DNA of 64,000 nucleotides from Ignelater luminosus (taxonomy: Eukaryota > Arthropoda > Insecta > Coleoptera > Elateridae), in assembly GCA_011009095.1 (NCBI GenBank), contig VTPC01000885.1:57296-121295 (forward strand). The letters run 5' to 3'. The translations under genes were made by a program, and so were the position numbers. The notes under the pieces are model-generated. The model saw only the letters and a program-made list of their open reading frames with translations. It was not told the DNA's origin and searched no databases. Within the stretch, counting starts at the first letter, position 1, and each line of letters begins with the position of its first letter. Positions 52,930-64,000 of this stretch are shown piece by piece.

Positions 52930-54060
52930 TTTAAAAACTGGATCAGTGTTTTTTCAGATAAATGAACTGATGTATTCAGGGCACTCTAAGATGACAACCT
53001 ACAATGTTCGACCTTGTCTTACTCCTTGAGGCAAATTGCAAATTGAACAGTAACCTGAGCATTGTTTCAATGCCAATGATAAGATTCGTCTTATAAAACA
53101 AAACTGCAGTTTTCAGAAAAGTCTCAAACTTCTTCTTTATATTTATATGACACATAAAAGCACTCTGTTGCTTGGCAATTAAGAAAAGTCTTGAATTTGT
53201 CGCAGAGAATATCAAGATTCTTGAATAGGTTTTTGTAGAAGTTTTCCAAGTTGCATTGGTCAACTGAGATTCAATTCAAAAAGACAATCCTTGTAGCTGT
53301 ATATCTGCCCATCCCTAATAAAACTCATCTTGGAGTTTTCCATACTTACTTTTACATTCTGATGGGTAGTACACACACAAACTGAGGGCATGCCACTCTG
53401 GATGGCTAGTAAACAGTTTTTCGGCCTTAACTCAGTCAACTTTGAGAAGTCAACTTTAGTTTTAAAAAGACTTTATTTGAAAGAGCTTGTATACTCTTTT
53501 TAGATTTAGTAATTTTTAGTTTTTTGCTGTCACTGTCGTTCACTGAAATACAATCCTTGCTTGCTTTAAAGCATTAGTAGTCTGTGCGAGTAGATTCTTA
53601 CCTGTCCTTTGATGTGAACAAATCCTCGTGTGTTGTAAAAACTTTCTGGTTTGCCCAACCTGATAATTTGAAGCTTTGAACTCTTCAACAATCTTCCTCA
53701 TGCTTCAATACTCAGGCAACAAGGTCCGTATCATAATCTTCGTTTTCCTACTTCCACAATTCCGGTAAGCACTATCTTGGTCATCATCAGATAAATCAGC
53801 ATTTCGTTTTTACTGCAGAACTGATTATTTTTTAACTTCTTGATTAGAATCTTTTTATATTTTGTCATCCTTCTGTCTATTTGAGATTCACGTATCTCCA
53901 TAGTAGACGTAATAAATAAACTTAATGATTCAGACTTATTATAAAATGAAGCGTTAATGTCAATATCATCATCAGATCTGTTATCATCATTTCCAAGTTG
54001 CGGGTTGCACTGATTGAACACATTCTCGCTATTATTGATCTTAATCTTTTCTTACATGGG
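52930..54060 (-). pseudogene. Unassigned protein-coding remnant
   Basis: Minus strand reading from 54,021 gives FNQCNPQLGNDDNRSDDDID, a short acidic stretch; then RKIVEEFKASNYQVGQTRKF (near 53,700), KAEKLFTSHPEWHALSLCVY and YPSECKSKYGKLQDE (near 53,400), then SQLTNATWKTSTKTYSRI and CHINIKKKFETFLKTAVLFY (to 52,976). Long near-open stretches with sensible amino-acid composition indicate former coding sequence. I do not recognise a family. It lies between a Gypsy gag and a piggyBac remnant; a transposon protein or a retro-pseudogene are both possible. Confidence 0.4.
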
Positions 54061-54064
54061 AATA

Positions 54065-56555
54065 ATGAAGTTTTTTAAATGGTTAAAACCATTTAAAGCA
54101 TTCACTGTCTTTCCGTTAGGATTCATGATCAGATCAAGTTATTAATGATATAATAAATTAGAAGTGGTATGATGAGCGTTCACAAATCGCGTTAAAGTAA
54201 GAATACCCTACACAAAGCAAAATTTTCGCTTCTATCCCGTTATTGGCCCGTCGCGTCGCAACTAAAACAGTAAAGCTTGTCAACTTTCCAGCTACAGTTT
54301 GATGTTGAACCAGTATTGGAGAACGACCTGTAAGATGACCAGTTTGTCTGAACTACCACTGCACGTTGGGGTCACAACAGGTAATTCCAACTTCTTATGT
54401 GAAACGCGACGGCGACGACGTCTCACAAAGAAAATACAAAATGATGTAAAATGTAACAATGTTAGAACGAAAGTTGGCATGTATAATTCTCCGGAAGTTA
54501 AATTATTTTTAAAAGAGCCTTTATTTGGTGCGCCTTGTGCTTTGTATTTTCTCCCTTATGTTCCGCTTCATGCGACAATCTAATTTCAGTAGTTGTTTGT
54601 TTTTTCCATTAGGTAATTAAATCGCTATTCTTATGGTTCAAGTATTTCAATCTCGATTAATAATTAGTTATTTGTCTTGTTATCTAATCTAACCATATCT
54701 CAAAATACTAAGTATCAAATAATGAAATTCCCAAAAATACGACGCTTTAAAGACAAATATTCACTGAAAATACAATTCCCAATTCCTAAAACGAACCCCG
54801 TAAGCATTACAACCAAAAGAGTGAAAATCCTTTTATCTCATGCTCCGTCTATATATACAAAATACACCATAAAACGTTTAACTTTCACAATAAAAATGGT
54901 AATCGTTCGTGGTATGTAAATAATAGGATGTCCTTAAAGGTAAACTCAGCAAATGCATTTTTTGCCTACTTTATACGTTCTTTCCTATAAAAAGAAGTAG
55001 CAAAAGAAGTAAATAATGTGATTCAGTGGCATCGCTGCATTCTTTCGAACAGTCGTGCTGCGTGCACCAGTCCGGGGCCACCCGCTGTGCTAGCCGCCCC
55101 GCCGATAAACATCTACGGTTACTACAATGCACAGCTCCGGTGTCAGCGTATACCCGGAAATCACTTCCAGAAAGCACCGGAGCAACTTTCGTGACCGGAA
55201 AGAAAATAGAACAACTTTTATTTTATAAAATCTTCTTCAAGCTGTCTCTTTATTTTCCAAAAAGAAGTTGAAAAATCCTAGTTCATAGAAAAATTAGTGA
55301 CCAGTAGATTTTATCAACAAAATCTTAAGTCTCCTAGCATATGTAGTTGTCGTCTTGCATTTACGTGATATATTATAACAACGGCAGGGTGCATTTCTCA
55401 TGAGCTGAATATATTCCCTCTTCTATTAAAGCACTTTTGAACCCTTTTAACATTTATCAGCGTCTTTAAAATCTTATTTCATATTAATATGTCGTTATCT
55501 CCACGAGATTAAATCGCTCGTGCTTTAGAATAATGCATGTTTGGTAGATAACATGGAACATTAGTATTTGTTGTTTATAAAACATATCCGTTTTTTTTCG
55601 ATTGTTATCAAACATAGCTAAGATGCATAAAATAAAATTTGCTTAAAATGCAAAAAACGCCTTTAAAAATACAGGAATAATTTGCATAGTTTAGCTAAGC
55701 GATTAATTATTTAATTAAGATCTAATTAACTTAAACGCAGAGAGAGTAATTTATCTAGGTATGCATCTTCAAATCAAATTAGCATGCATAAGATATGGTT
55801 AACATGGTTAATAGCTTGATGTGAAACACTGTTTCCTATTCAGGTATTTCACTTCAACTGTTTTTAATTACGTAAAAGGTCTCCGTACTTTTTAGGCTTT
55901 GCAATTATAAAGATTATGGTGTGCATTTTACAGTTGGAATACATTAATAAATCACAATGTATCCAAACTTGTTTTTGTTTAATTTTGTAGTTTTAATATT
56001 TACGCAAATTCAATACCTACTATACAAATTAATTTTGCCCAATTTATTTTGCTACATGTAGGTAGGCAACACATACGGCAAAGGATCGAATCTCATATGT
56101 AACTTTTGTTTTTTAAATTTCTTTAAATAACTAAAGATCAAAGTTGTCATTACATATACTGTATTACTAAATATAAATAAATTCTTGTCAAAATGGCGAG
56201 CAAGGAATACTATTTTTTTTATTTTTTTCTTTTCGATTGCTTCCTTTCAGAAATTGAAAAGTATATTCTGTAATCACGAAGATATCCATGATATGCAAAG
56301 TGTGTTGCCTACAGGCTTGTATACAAAAAAATATTCGTGTCTCTGTCATACAAGTTATTCAATAAACTTGAGCAGAAGATTTCGAAAGTTTCTAAGTGAT
56401 GAAAATAGTCAAGCTGATCCTTTTAGACAGCTTTCCGTTTCAACACTGACAGTATGACCATTGAATTGCATTGCATAAAACTCTTTCTCAATTCGTGCGT
56501 ATGCACATTATAATTATTAATTAGTTATTTACTGTGGAAGGCTAGCAAACAGTAT
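54065..56555. other. AT-rich stretch with two GC-richer islands, unassigned
   Basis: 54,240-54,420 (including CGCGACGGCGACGACGTC) and 55,020-55,195 (GTCCGGGGCCACCCGCTGTG) are clearly GC-richer than their surroundings. Each is open in short frames on both strands (54,299-54,583 plus; 55,026-55,271 plus; 55,177-54,971 minus). None matches a known protein. Elsewhere nothing is recognised. Confidence 0.35.
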
Positions 56556-56559
56556 TCTT

Positions 56560-58050
56560 TTTCATTCAAGCACAATGCTACCTGACAAGTTGTACACAGC
56601 CATTTTGAGCGGTGTGATGTTGATTTTGTTCTACAGTGTGCACATCTACATGATGTAGACTAATTGGTAAATGAGCTGCTTGATCATACCTTCATTCTAA
56701 AGTTACTTGGGGTTTGAAATGATTTGTGGCTTTTGGAGTCAAGGTATTTCTCTTTTGAATCTTGTGACCTGCTCCTATCAAATCATTTACGACAGGGAAT
56801 TTGAATGTCTTCAGCTTGAAATTGTTTTTGTTATTTTGAGGGGTTCTTTGGGTGCACAGAACATACGCATTAACAATTGTAATGTTAGTGAAGTACCATA
56901 TGAGGTAATGGTATCACTTCTTTGATCTCCGGTCAATTTCATAGAATGATTTCATCATGTTGACTTTACCAACGTGTTCCATGTGTTTATTACAGTCAGC
57001 CACAAGCTGTGGACAATTTATTGTTTCGATGGTGCCGTTTTTCTTCTTTCTGTTCACAGTAGTAACGCTGGTAGGGTCATGGAGGTTGCTTAGAAAATGT
57101 ACATCTTTTTTGTCCATCCTTAGTGATCCCAAAGTCGCTATCTCCTTGTTTTAGCTGTTTGTTCTTCACAAGATATTTGAGGATGTTTGCTCTACATTTT
57201 CTCGCAGTTCCACGAGAATAGGTTCCCATATCTAAAAAATCTCTCTGTAGCTGCAGCAAGCAATTGTCGAAGTAAATTTTAAGGAACTTACTTACTATGA
57301 CCTTCGTCAAGTCTTTAATAACTCTGGAACCTAAATTGTTCTCATCAACGTGCATCCAGACTTTATAACCTCTCTCGATTGGCTTGAGGAGCATGAATTG
57401 GTGCAACGTCCGACCGGCTTTTGAATTTCACCATTAACTCATCCAAGATTGATCAGCAGGATCATAGCATTCTATAAAAGCCTAAAACGTTAAGTAATAG
57501 ACGTACTTTGTAGAGCTTGTCGAATACGGGTTCTTCTTTTGTTATTGATGTAGATATTGCCCAGAAGCCACGAAGATCTATCCCTTGACATCAAAGAGCT
57601 GATAACTCAAACTTAGATGACCAATAATTCTTATAACTTGGTTTAACTATAATTCCATAAGAATATTTATAGCTAGAAAGAGTTTCATTTCTCCAGTTGA
57701 CGTTGGAGTAAATGCATTTCCATTACCACCACTCTGTTGGGTGACACAGAGATTAGTTTCAAATGCAATAAATGAATTTTGTGTAAATACGCATAAAAAC
57801 GTCAGAGAGAGTTTCTGCCGTATTTGGAATACTTGGACCAAAATGATAAGTAAATAGCTGTGGTATTATATAATTATTAGCAGTTTTAAACCAGACAAAG
57901 TTTCCTCTGATTATTTGCTTTCGCATTTTCAAGAGAGGAAAATCGTCCTGATCTTTTGTTATGTATGCCTATGGTAAACTTTATCCTTCCGGACACTCAG
58001 ATCTGTGAATTCTTCAGGAGTTGTTTCGCATCGTATGATAAGTTTTTCAT
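56560..58050 (-). pseudogene. piggyBac-type transposase
   Basis: Minus strand. From 57,841: FVNRTNLYA-like NSFIAFETNLCVTQQSG, FTPTSTGEMKLFLAINILME (FTPTxxxEIKxFLxINILM). Then GRTLHQFMLLKPIERGYKVW (usual R-S-x-L-K-Q-x-x-x-x-K-P-x-K-R-G-x-K-x-W), MHVDENNLGSRVIKDLTKVI (normally GxxVVxxL), IYFDNCLLQL (YFDNYF, with catalytic D), TARKCRANILKYLV, VHFLSNLHDPTSVTTVNRKK, LVADCNKHMEHVGKVNMMKS and FYEIDRRSKK (DxxDxxxxxYxxxRKSKKWW; second acidic position GKVN for DKAD). The C-terminal cysteine-rich segment VALCLN-like follows near 56,600. Frameshifts and at least one lost catalytic residue; dead. TIRs not found. Confidence 0.9.
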
Positions 58051-58059
58051 AACCTTGTT

Positions 58060-58390
58060 CGAGATTGCTGCATTACCTTCTGTTATATCTATTTTCCACT
58101 AAGTATTTGTCCCTATCGTGTCCCCGTTTACTTTTTATTTATACTTCTTACACCTTCTTTTCTGTTCTTTTCTCTATCATATTCTCCTATCTTCTATCTT
58201 TTTTTATAATTCATTCAAGTCTCTCTGTTTGTTCTAATATTCGGTCACTCTGATACCAAACAGTCACAGGCTATAATTACATAACGTTTTATCTGTCTGA
58301 GACTCGCCAACCCGTTCGGCAAGCGTGACATTTCAATAGACAAACCCCCTTCTAAAACCATGTACATAAATGTCCAGTTTAAACGAAACA
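58060..58390. other. Pyrimidine-rich spacer
   Basis: 58,060-58,235 is strongly T/C-rich on the plus strand; the rest includes GTCTGAGACTCGCCAACCCG. No coding signal. It could include the 5' leader of the RTE element. Confidence 0.3.
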
Positions 58391-58689
58391 GTACCCCCAG
58401 GTGGGTAGAATCACACATTCAGAATGCCACATTGATTGTAGATCAGTCCGCCTCATGGATTCTGGAGGAGGCATAAACTCGACTGTAAACAAATCGGAAT
58501 ACCAACCGCTAATACGACACCAAAAGTGTTCCGTACATACCACAACCTACAACAAAAGAACTATGAGAACAGAAGAAAACTTGCAAGAACTGCAAAATGA
58601 ACTGGATGATTAAATGAGATATTGTAGGAATATGTGAGACAAGGCTAAAAGGCAAAAAAACGGCAAGATAGTGCCCGCGCGGAAAAAGA

Positions 58690-59070
58690 CGATAGCACTC
58701 AATATACGATTGTAACGGGCGACTTTAAAGCAAAGATCAGCGAGACACAGCACGACGACACCGAGTTTGTAGGAAACTTTGGTCTAGGAGTAATAAGTGA
58801 CAGAGGACAGATGATGCTAAATTTTCTTAACAATGAAACAAGAAATCCATACAAAGAAAATAGACATGGTGCAGACGACAGCACAGAAAACGAAATAGAC
58901 TGCATCTTTTTAAACGACAGACGAATATGCAAAGATGTCTCCGTCCTAAATCATTTTTACAAAGGAAGCGATCACCAAATAGTCCGAGCTACCATAGAAA
59001 TTAACACAAAACTGGGACGCAAGAAACTAGTACAGGCTAAGAAACTATCTACAGCAGATTTCATATGATC
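58690..59070 (+). pseudogene. RTE LINE, endonuclease C-terminal half
   Basis: QYTIVTGDFKAKISETQHDD (GDFNAK with N to K), FVGNFGLGVISDRGQMMLNF (GxxGLGxxNxRGxxLxxF), NEIDCIFLNDRRICKDVSVL (E-I-D-x-I-L), and KGSDHQIVRATIEINTKLGR (GSDHxxVRAxI, SDH kept). The substitution in the GDFNAK motif and stops up- and downstream mark it as dead. Confidence 0.85.
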
Positions 59071-59585
59071 TAAACAGGAACAATTTGTAAGAGAGTTAGG
59101 AAAGAAATTAGGAACCCCAGCAAGCGATGAAAACAAAACATAGACGAACTGACCGAAGAAATTAGTCAGAACATTCGAACCATCACAAAGAAAATGGGTA
59201 GTAGAGTTAAAACACAGAAAGAAGATAAGCTGAGACCAGAAACAATTAAACTGATAGAAAAAAGAAGAAAGACGGACAGGAATGCACCTGCATATCAGGA
59301 CTTAAATCGGGAAGTAAAGAAACAAGTCCGAAAAGATATAAGATCACACAAGACTAAACAAATCCAGGAAACTATAGAAAACAACAAACGGATGAAAGTA
59401 TCAAGATCAAAACTGTCCACGAGTAAAATGGAAATCACGAAAATCAAAAACGCCCAGGGAACTGTCGTATCGAATGAGGATGATGTCAGACGCGAAAGTA
59501 CAAACATCTATAAATCAACATCAGAAAAACCAGATACCCCACAAAGAACTATACTAAATGTGGGATTAGAAGATACACCATAAAT
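59070..59585 (+). pseudogene. RTE LINE, linker region
   Basis: LTEEISQNIRTI is broken up; the open segment 59,194-59,583 has DKLRPETIKLIEKRRKTDRN, YQDLNREVKKQVRKDIRSHK, QIQETIENNKRMKVSRSKLS, KITKIKNAQGTVVSNEDDVR (K-I-x-x-L-x-N-x-x-G-x-x-x-x-x-x-x-x-I). It matches the linker between endonuclease and RT. Confidence 0.8.
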
Positions 59586-60565
59586 AACAAAAGACGAAAT
59601 AAAGCTAGCACTTAAACAGATAAAAAACGGAAAGGCTCCGAGAGAAGATCGCATAACTACTGATAAGTTGAAATTCGAAGGTACTGCTCTAGAGAAAAGT
59701 CTAGTAATTATATTAAATAAACGCGTGCATGAAGGGAATATTCTAAAAGCATGCCAAAACGCGGAAGTAGTACTTATTTTTGAAAAAGGTGACAACAAGA
59801 ATATAAAAAACTACTGCCCTATAAGCTTGCTATCTCACTTGTTCAAGCTTTTTATAAGAATTCTTACAAACGGTCTAACAAATAAAATAGACGCATACCA
59901 ACCACCTGAGCAGGCAAAAGCTCGGAAAGGTTTTAGCACTAATGACCACATGCAGACCATCCGCATGACCATTGAAAAAACAACAGAGTATAACATCCCA
60001 ATACACTGGGCTTCGTGAACTATCAAAAAGCATTTGATACGGTTGAAACATGGGCAGTACTCTCGACAATGGACAACGCTCGAGTGGATTTTCCATACTC
60101 CACTATTGTAGAAAACATCTACGACAACACCGCCACATTCCATGTTAAAATCAAAGAAGACCTCAGAACTGACAAAATCCAAATGGAGAGAGGTATTCTT
60201 CAAGGCGACGTTAGCACTCGAAGTCGTGTTCAAAAGACCATCTTGGGAAAATATGGGCATAAATGTGGATGGTTTGCACCTTAACCGTCTAAGATTTGCT
60301 GATGACATTGTCCTAATCAACAGCTACATAGAGGAAATTAAAACGATGTTAGAACAACTTAATGAAACATCAAAACAAGTAGGCTTAAGGATGAACTTCA
60401 GCAAATCAAAAATAATGACTAACGGTCCATTAAAAATCGAAATAGAAGGAAATACGCTAGAAACAGTCAGCAAATACATATACCTGGGACACAGCATCAA
60501 AATCGAGAAGGAAAATCAAACGACTGAAATAAAACGCAAAATGGGGCCGACATGGGCAGACTAGA
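59585..60565 (+). pseudogene. RTE LINE, reverse transcriptase
   Basis: ITKDEIKLALKQIKNGKAPR (K-N-G-K-A-P-G with G to R), EDRITTDKLKFEG, AEVVLIFEKGDNKNIKNYCP (I-x-K-K-G-D...N-Y-R-P), ISLLSHLFKLFIRILTNGLT, PEQAKARKGFSTNDHMQTI (E-Q-A-G-F-R-x-G-F-S-T-x-D-H), after a frameshift NYQKAFDTVETWAVLSTM (Y-x-K-A-F-D-x-V-E catalytic block), IKTDKIQMERGILQGDV (R-G-I/V-R-Q-G-D, R to L), LNRLRFADDIVLINSYIEEI (F-A-D-D intact), LRMNFSKSKIMTNG, KYIYLGHSIKIEKENQTTEI. This is plain RTE order. Breaks near 60,010 and 60,230. Confidence 0.9.
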
Positions 60566-61008
60566 AAATTAGGATACATATTGAAAAACTCCGGTGTATG
60601 ACTCTTGCACCCTGCCTGTCGCTACCTATGTAATTGAAACCATGGCTCTGACAAAAAAAGCAAAGAAAGATTGAAAATTACCCAAAGAGACATGGAATAA
60701 ACCATGCTAAATATCACACTAAGAGACAAAATACGAAACACTGAGATACGACAAGAACAAAGATAACTGACGTTGGTGAGGGTATGGCAAGACTGAAGTG
60801 GCAATGGGTGGGGCATGTAGCGAGACAGAAAACAGATCGCTGGGCGCCGAAACTGACACAATGGAGACCACGGATATCGAGAAGTGTAGAGAGACCCCAA
60901 AATAGATGATTGAACGATATAATCAAATGTGCGGGAAGCAGATGGATGCGACAAGCCCGAAATGGAGAAACATGGAAAAATTTAGAAGAGGCCTATACCT
61001 TTTAGATC
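60565..61008 (+). pseudogene. RTE LINE, C-terminal tail
   Basis: In shifted frames: ISNTLRDKIRN-like pieces near 60,705-60,740, then ARLKWQWVGHVARQKTDRWA, PKLTQWRPRISRSVERPQNR (R-P-P-x-R-W, W to stop), LNDIIKCAGSRWMRQARNGE and TWKNLEEAYTF, stop at 61,006-61,008. The W-x-W-x-G-H-x-x-R-x-x-D-x-R-W and A-x-x-x-x-x-W-x-x-L-x-E-A-Y/F motifs are characteristic. Confidence 0.9.
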
Positions 61009-61011
61009 TCC

Positions 61012-62475
61012 ACTACAACCATTTCCATTATTACGCTTTACGTACCATGAAACTGAAGAACGTAGTCGAGTTAAGCTTCTGTTTTAGGAAATCATACATT
61101 TGATACATTCTTTTCGTTAGTGGAAATTATATTTTAATAAATTGTTAAAGCTATGAACATACATTAATTACGTTCAGATTTTTTTCTTTTTTTATGTTTA
61201 CATGCACCGTATTGCCTGGCAAAACAATTTACAAAAATTATAAAGCAGCCAAGCAGCTAACAAAGAGAATTTTGTGCTGCATCCAAAAGGGTTACAAACT
61301 AATATCACGCTCAAATGACAATGTGAATTGATAAAAGTACCTCCATACCATATTAATCATGTTGTGCTGTTTATAAAAAAACCTTGTAAAGTGCAGCGGT
61401 AATAATAAGCCCAAAGCTAGACACATGTATGATGTTTTTCACAAAGTTTCGTTAGTGCACCACACTACGGGCGGTGCATTGTGGATACCTAGTACATACA
61501 CAAACATAGTCGAAAAGGGAGAACAAACAACCCCTTTGCAAATTTGTTATCACAACTCACCGTGAATGTCATACGAGCGGGTCTTAATTAAATTAAAGCC
61601 GTCGAATTAGCAAGGCAAAAACAAGAGAAATAAATGTCTAACTGAGCGAGGGAAAATTATTCTGTAGAATTTTAAATTTAATCATGCAAAACAAAAGAAA
61701 ATATCTTTGAACTTTAACAATAACTCAATTATGGGTTTATTATAATTACAATAATTATAAATGATAATGTTAATGAGAACTATTTATTATAAGCAACTAT
61801 AATTGTTATAATAATTTCTTATAACAAACACGAAAAGTTCAAATGTCTCCTTTGTCAATATTTTTATATGTAACAAGTACTAAAATGAGCTTGTTATTTT
61901 AATGGAGAGAACTAGTTAACATTTCAGCTATTTTGTTTAATCTTTATAGTATCGTATTTTTTTCGTGGGTTTACTGGTTATAAGCATGCGGCACTCATTT
62001 TCTGTTCTATTGGATAAATATAGTTGGTTTTTATTGTTGTACGTTTACAATTATGTAATTCCTATTTTTTGCTCTTATTGTGTAACATGATCACCTTCCA
62101 TTAACAATAAAATACTATAACACTGTTTCCGCACACACTTCCTAGTTTATAAATAAAAATTACAAAACTACTTTGTCCTGTCTCTAACAAGGTAGGTACT
62201 ACATTTATACATACTATGCAGATCTTTTAACAGGATGTATTTATTCCTTTAATAGCCAGTACTATGTCACTATTTTTGTAGGTCTTTCAGTACCATTCCT
62301 TTAATTAGAAGAAAATTAAAGTATCGCAAAAAGATACGAGCTAACTTTTTAAATAATGCTTTAATTTTTGTTCGAATTTAAAATAATTTTCAAGTTACGC
62401 TTCCTGTAAATGCTTTTAATTTAAATACGAAAATAAGGCAAGAAAATGAAAAACCAAAATAGATTTGAAACTAAG
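61012..62475. other. AT-rich stretch without recognised genes
   Basis: 61,735-61,830 is almost pure A/T with self-complementary runs (TATAATTACAATAATTATAA). No coding signal. Nothing else is recognised. Confidence 0.4.
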
Positions 62476-62479
62476 AGTG

Positions 62480-62760
62480 ATAGATAATCAACGGCGAATG
62501 TAATAACCGGGATAGAAATAATCGGGTAACGACAAGAACAAAAGTAAGAGAAAGAATGGAACAATTCATAAACCAACAACTAGAAATAGATGTAAAGATC
62601 AGAACAGCCCAAAAGATAAGATAGATGCATTTTCAGAGAAGAACAAAGACAAACTGGAAAACATGAAAGATAAAAAAATGTACAAAAACCAACGATCTTA
62701 CCAAAAGAGGCAGAGAAATAAAGAACACATCAAAAGACAATAAAAACAAAACGTAAATAT
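62480..62760 (+). pseudogene. LINE A-like ORF1 scrap
   Basis: The stretch reads RERMEQFINQQLEIDVKIRT, AQKIR and then NDLTKRGREIKN, the first part of an ORF1 RNA-binding domain and the N-D-L-T-x-x-E/G-R-E-I motif, like the region before 41.4 kb. To about 63,165 the composition stays A-rich and lysine-coding, as in family A, but I cannot follow it. No endonuclease or RT is seen after it, so it is either a truncated copy or the rest lies outside recognition. Confidence 0.55.
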
Positions 62761-63169
62761 TAAAAAATAGAAAAACAAGAAAAAATAAATTTATATAGAG
62801 GATAGAAAGGAATAAACATGAAGTAATGAAGAAGATAGACTAACGGAGAAAGAAAATATTAGCTAAGATAACAAAGAAGGCCAACGAAAGGGAAATATAA
62901 TGACTATAAAGAACAACGAAGTAATGACAAGAACAGTAAAAAAAGAAAACTGGAGAGATTTTGGAAGACAAATAAAGATCTAGAAACTAAACCCATACCA
63001 GAGTATATCAAAAGAGTTGGTGGGGATCTCTAAAATGTATGGATAAAGATAGGCCAGTTAAAAGAGCGTCGAAGGCAAAAGCACAGGCTAAAAAAACAGA
63101 AGCAGACCCAAAGAAGCCTGAAACAGCGAAATTTCAAAAAATATGCACAAAAGAGGACGAACCATAAGT

Positions 63170-63955
63170 GATGTCAGTTAGCCAGCTAAAGACAAAGAAA
63201 AAGTTGCTTTTAACTCGAGAATCGTAGGTGGTGGTGGAATTTTAAATGGGCGGTTAGATCCTCTGCTAATGAGCGTGGGAAAATCCATGGTAACCGCTTC
63301 CATTATTTCGAAAAAAATGGCAACAATGAAAAACTTTGAATTTTTGCTCATAATTGGAATGCAAAAGATGAAAGCTAAATTTTGTTTTTCCCAATGAATT
63401 TGGCTTGAAAACTTAGGACAGTTCGGTGTAAATTCCATCGCTCTCTCTTTCTCTCTCTCTCTCTCTTATAATATGGGCTCCCACAAAAGCGTGAATAAAT
63501 TTTTTGGTATTTGTTATTGGTTCTTATTTTCCATTTTCTGAACTGGAAAAATCACAGGTGTTAGTTATGGGAGAGAGTACAAAATCCCGTTTTGAGATAG
63601 ACGTTTACAAAACTGCACCTTTCTCAAAAACGGTTGACTTGAACGATTTGACACAACAGTACTTATGTTTAATAGAAAACGTTGCTAGCTACGATTACGA
63701 TACTAAAACCGCCAAATCCTAAAGCTCAAAAAGATTGTGAAGAAAAAAGGAATTTTGTGCCCCCCATACTCAAAACCTATGAGTATTTCCAAATTTCAAT
63801 TAAAGCAAGCGGTGGCAAATTGGACAATCACGCTATACTCCAAATCTCATCAATCTATCTGTTCTCGTTTAATAATTATGACCAAAAAACCGTTGTTTTG
63901 TTCCCGTTGCGGAGAGGTGTATCTTTCCTAGCATTCTAGAAAAAAGGAATTATTG
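63170..63955. other. Unassigned sequence with overlapping open frames
   Basis: 63,438-63,178 is open on the minus strand (86 codons) and the plus strand is open in places (IVGGGGILNGRLDPLLMSVG around 63,210; 63,504-63,722; 63,682-63,939). None gives a convincing family. The (CT)n run separates two parts. It could be a piece of an unrecognised repeat. Confidence 0.3.
63438..63467 (+). repeat. (CT)n microsatellite
   Basis: CGCTCTCTCTTTCTCTCTCT continuing to TCTCTCTT; one T interruption. Confidence 0.85.
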
Positions 63956-64000
63956 GAACTTTTCTCTTATATTGTATATCTTTTATAACACTCACTTTTT

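Larger units (their letters stand above)
58395..61010 (+). mobile_element. RTE-type LINE, mostly complete coding layout
   Basis: Endonuclease C-terminal half, linker, RT and tail follow one another on the plus strand. The first half of the endonuclease is lost or scrambled before 58,690. The element belongs to the same type as the fragment at 32.75-33.5 kb. It ends shortly after the tail stop at 61,008. A microsatellite tail was not clear, and no target-site duplication was found. Confidence 0.85.

Noticed and set aside
63210-63330. IVGGGG segment as a serine protease start
   Set aside because: No catalytic H, D or S motifs follow; the similarity is limited to four residues.

Overview
The window looks like AT-rich, repeat-dense insect nuclear DNA. 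No intact host gene could be recognised. Nearly every stretch with protein homology is a decayed transposable element, with frameshifts, in-frame stops and internal deletions. The element set (APE-type LINEs, RTE, Jockey, R2-like, BEL/Pao, Copia, Gypsy, hAT, Tc1/mariner, pogo, piggyBac) fits an insect with a large genome. A beetle or a true bug is plausible, but the order cannot be fixed from this sequence. All family calls rest on motifs read by eye; no search was run.

Layout. 0.15-0.9 kb: 3' end of a Copia element. 1.0-4.3 kb: LINE family A copy 1 (+). 4.35-5.27 kb: an IS630-Tc1-mariner fragment joined to a pogo fragment. 5.28-12.81 kb: LINE family B (+), broken up by two terminal-inverted-repeat elements, a 1-kb fold-back element with internal tandem repeats, and a hAT element with clear TIRs. 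12.8-16.4 kb: AT-rich, little to report. 16.39-20.27 kb: LINE A copy 2 (-), nearly full length with an 11-bp target-site duplication, apparently inserted near the 3' end of a pogo element whose transposase C-terminus lies at 20.4-21.5 kb. 22.27-25.31 kb: LINE family C (+) holding a Tc1-like fragment. 25.5-28.3 kb: BEL/Pao pol remnant. 28.4-32.7 kb: mostly featureless.

32.73-33.5 kb: RTE-type 3' fragment (-) with an ATC microsatellite tail. 33.5-35.06 kb: R2-like remnant (-). 35.34-36.48 kb: mariner-like transposase (-). 36.54-40.13 kb: LINE family E (+) with an exact 14-bp target-site duplication, interrupted by a complete Tc1-like transposon with TA duplication. 40.6-45.86 kb: LINE A copy 3 (+), interrupted by a 1.3-kb gag-only BEL/Pao element with both LTRs. 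46.07 kb: tRNA-like SINE head. 48.1-49.94 kb: Jockey LINE (+). 49.94-50.5 kb: second R2-like piece (-). 50.7-52.17 kb: Gypsy-like gag (-). 52.9-54.06 kb: unassigned coding remnant (-). 56.56-58.05 kb: piggyBac transposase (-). 58.39-61.01 kb: RTE element (+). 62.48-62.74 kb: LINE A-like ORF1 scrap. 63.2-63.95 kb: unassigned.

The elements do not form a pathway. What the window records is the order of insertion, readable where target-site duplications survive: LINE into pogo, Tc1 into LINE E, BEL into LINE A, and inverted-repeat elements plus hAT into LINE B. I did not find a convincing new gene system. The most unusual structures are the inverted-repeat elements in LINE B and the gag-only BEL element.
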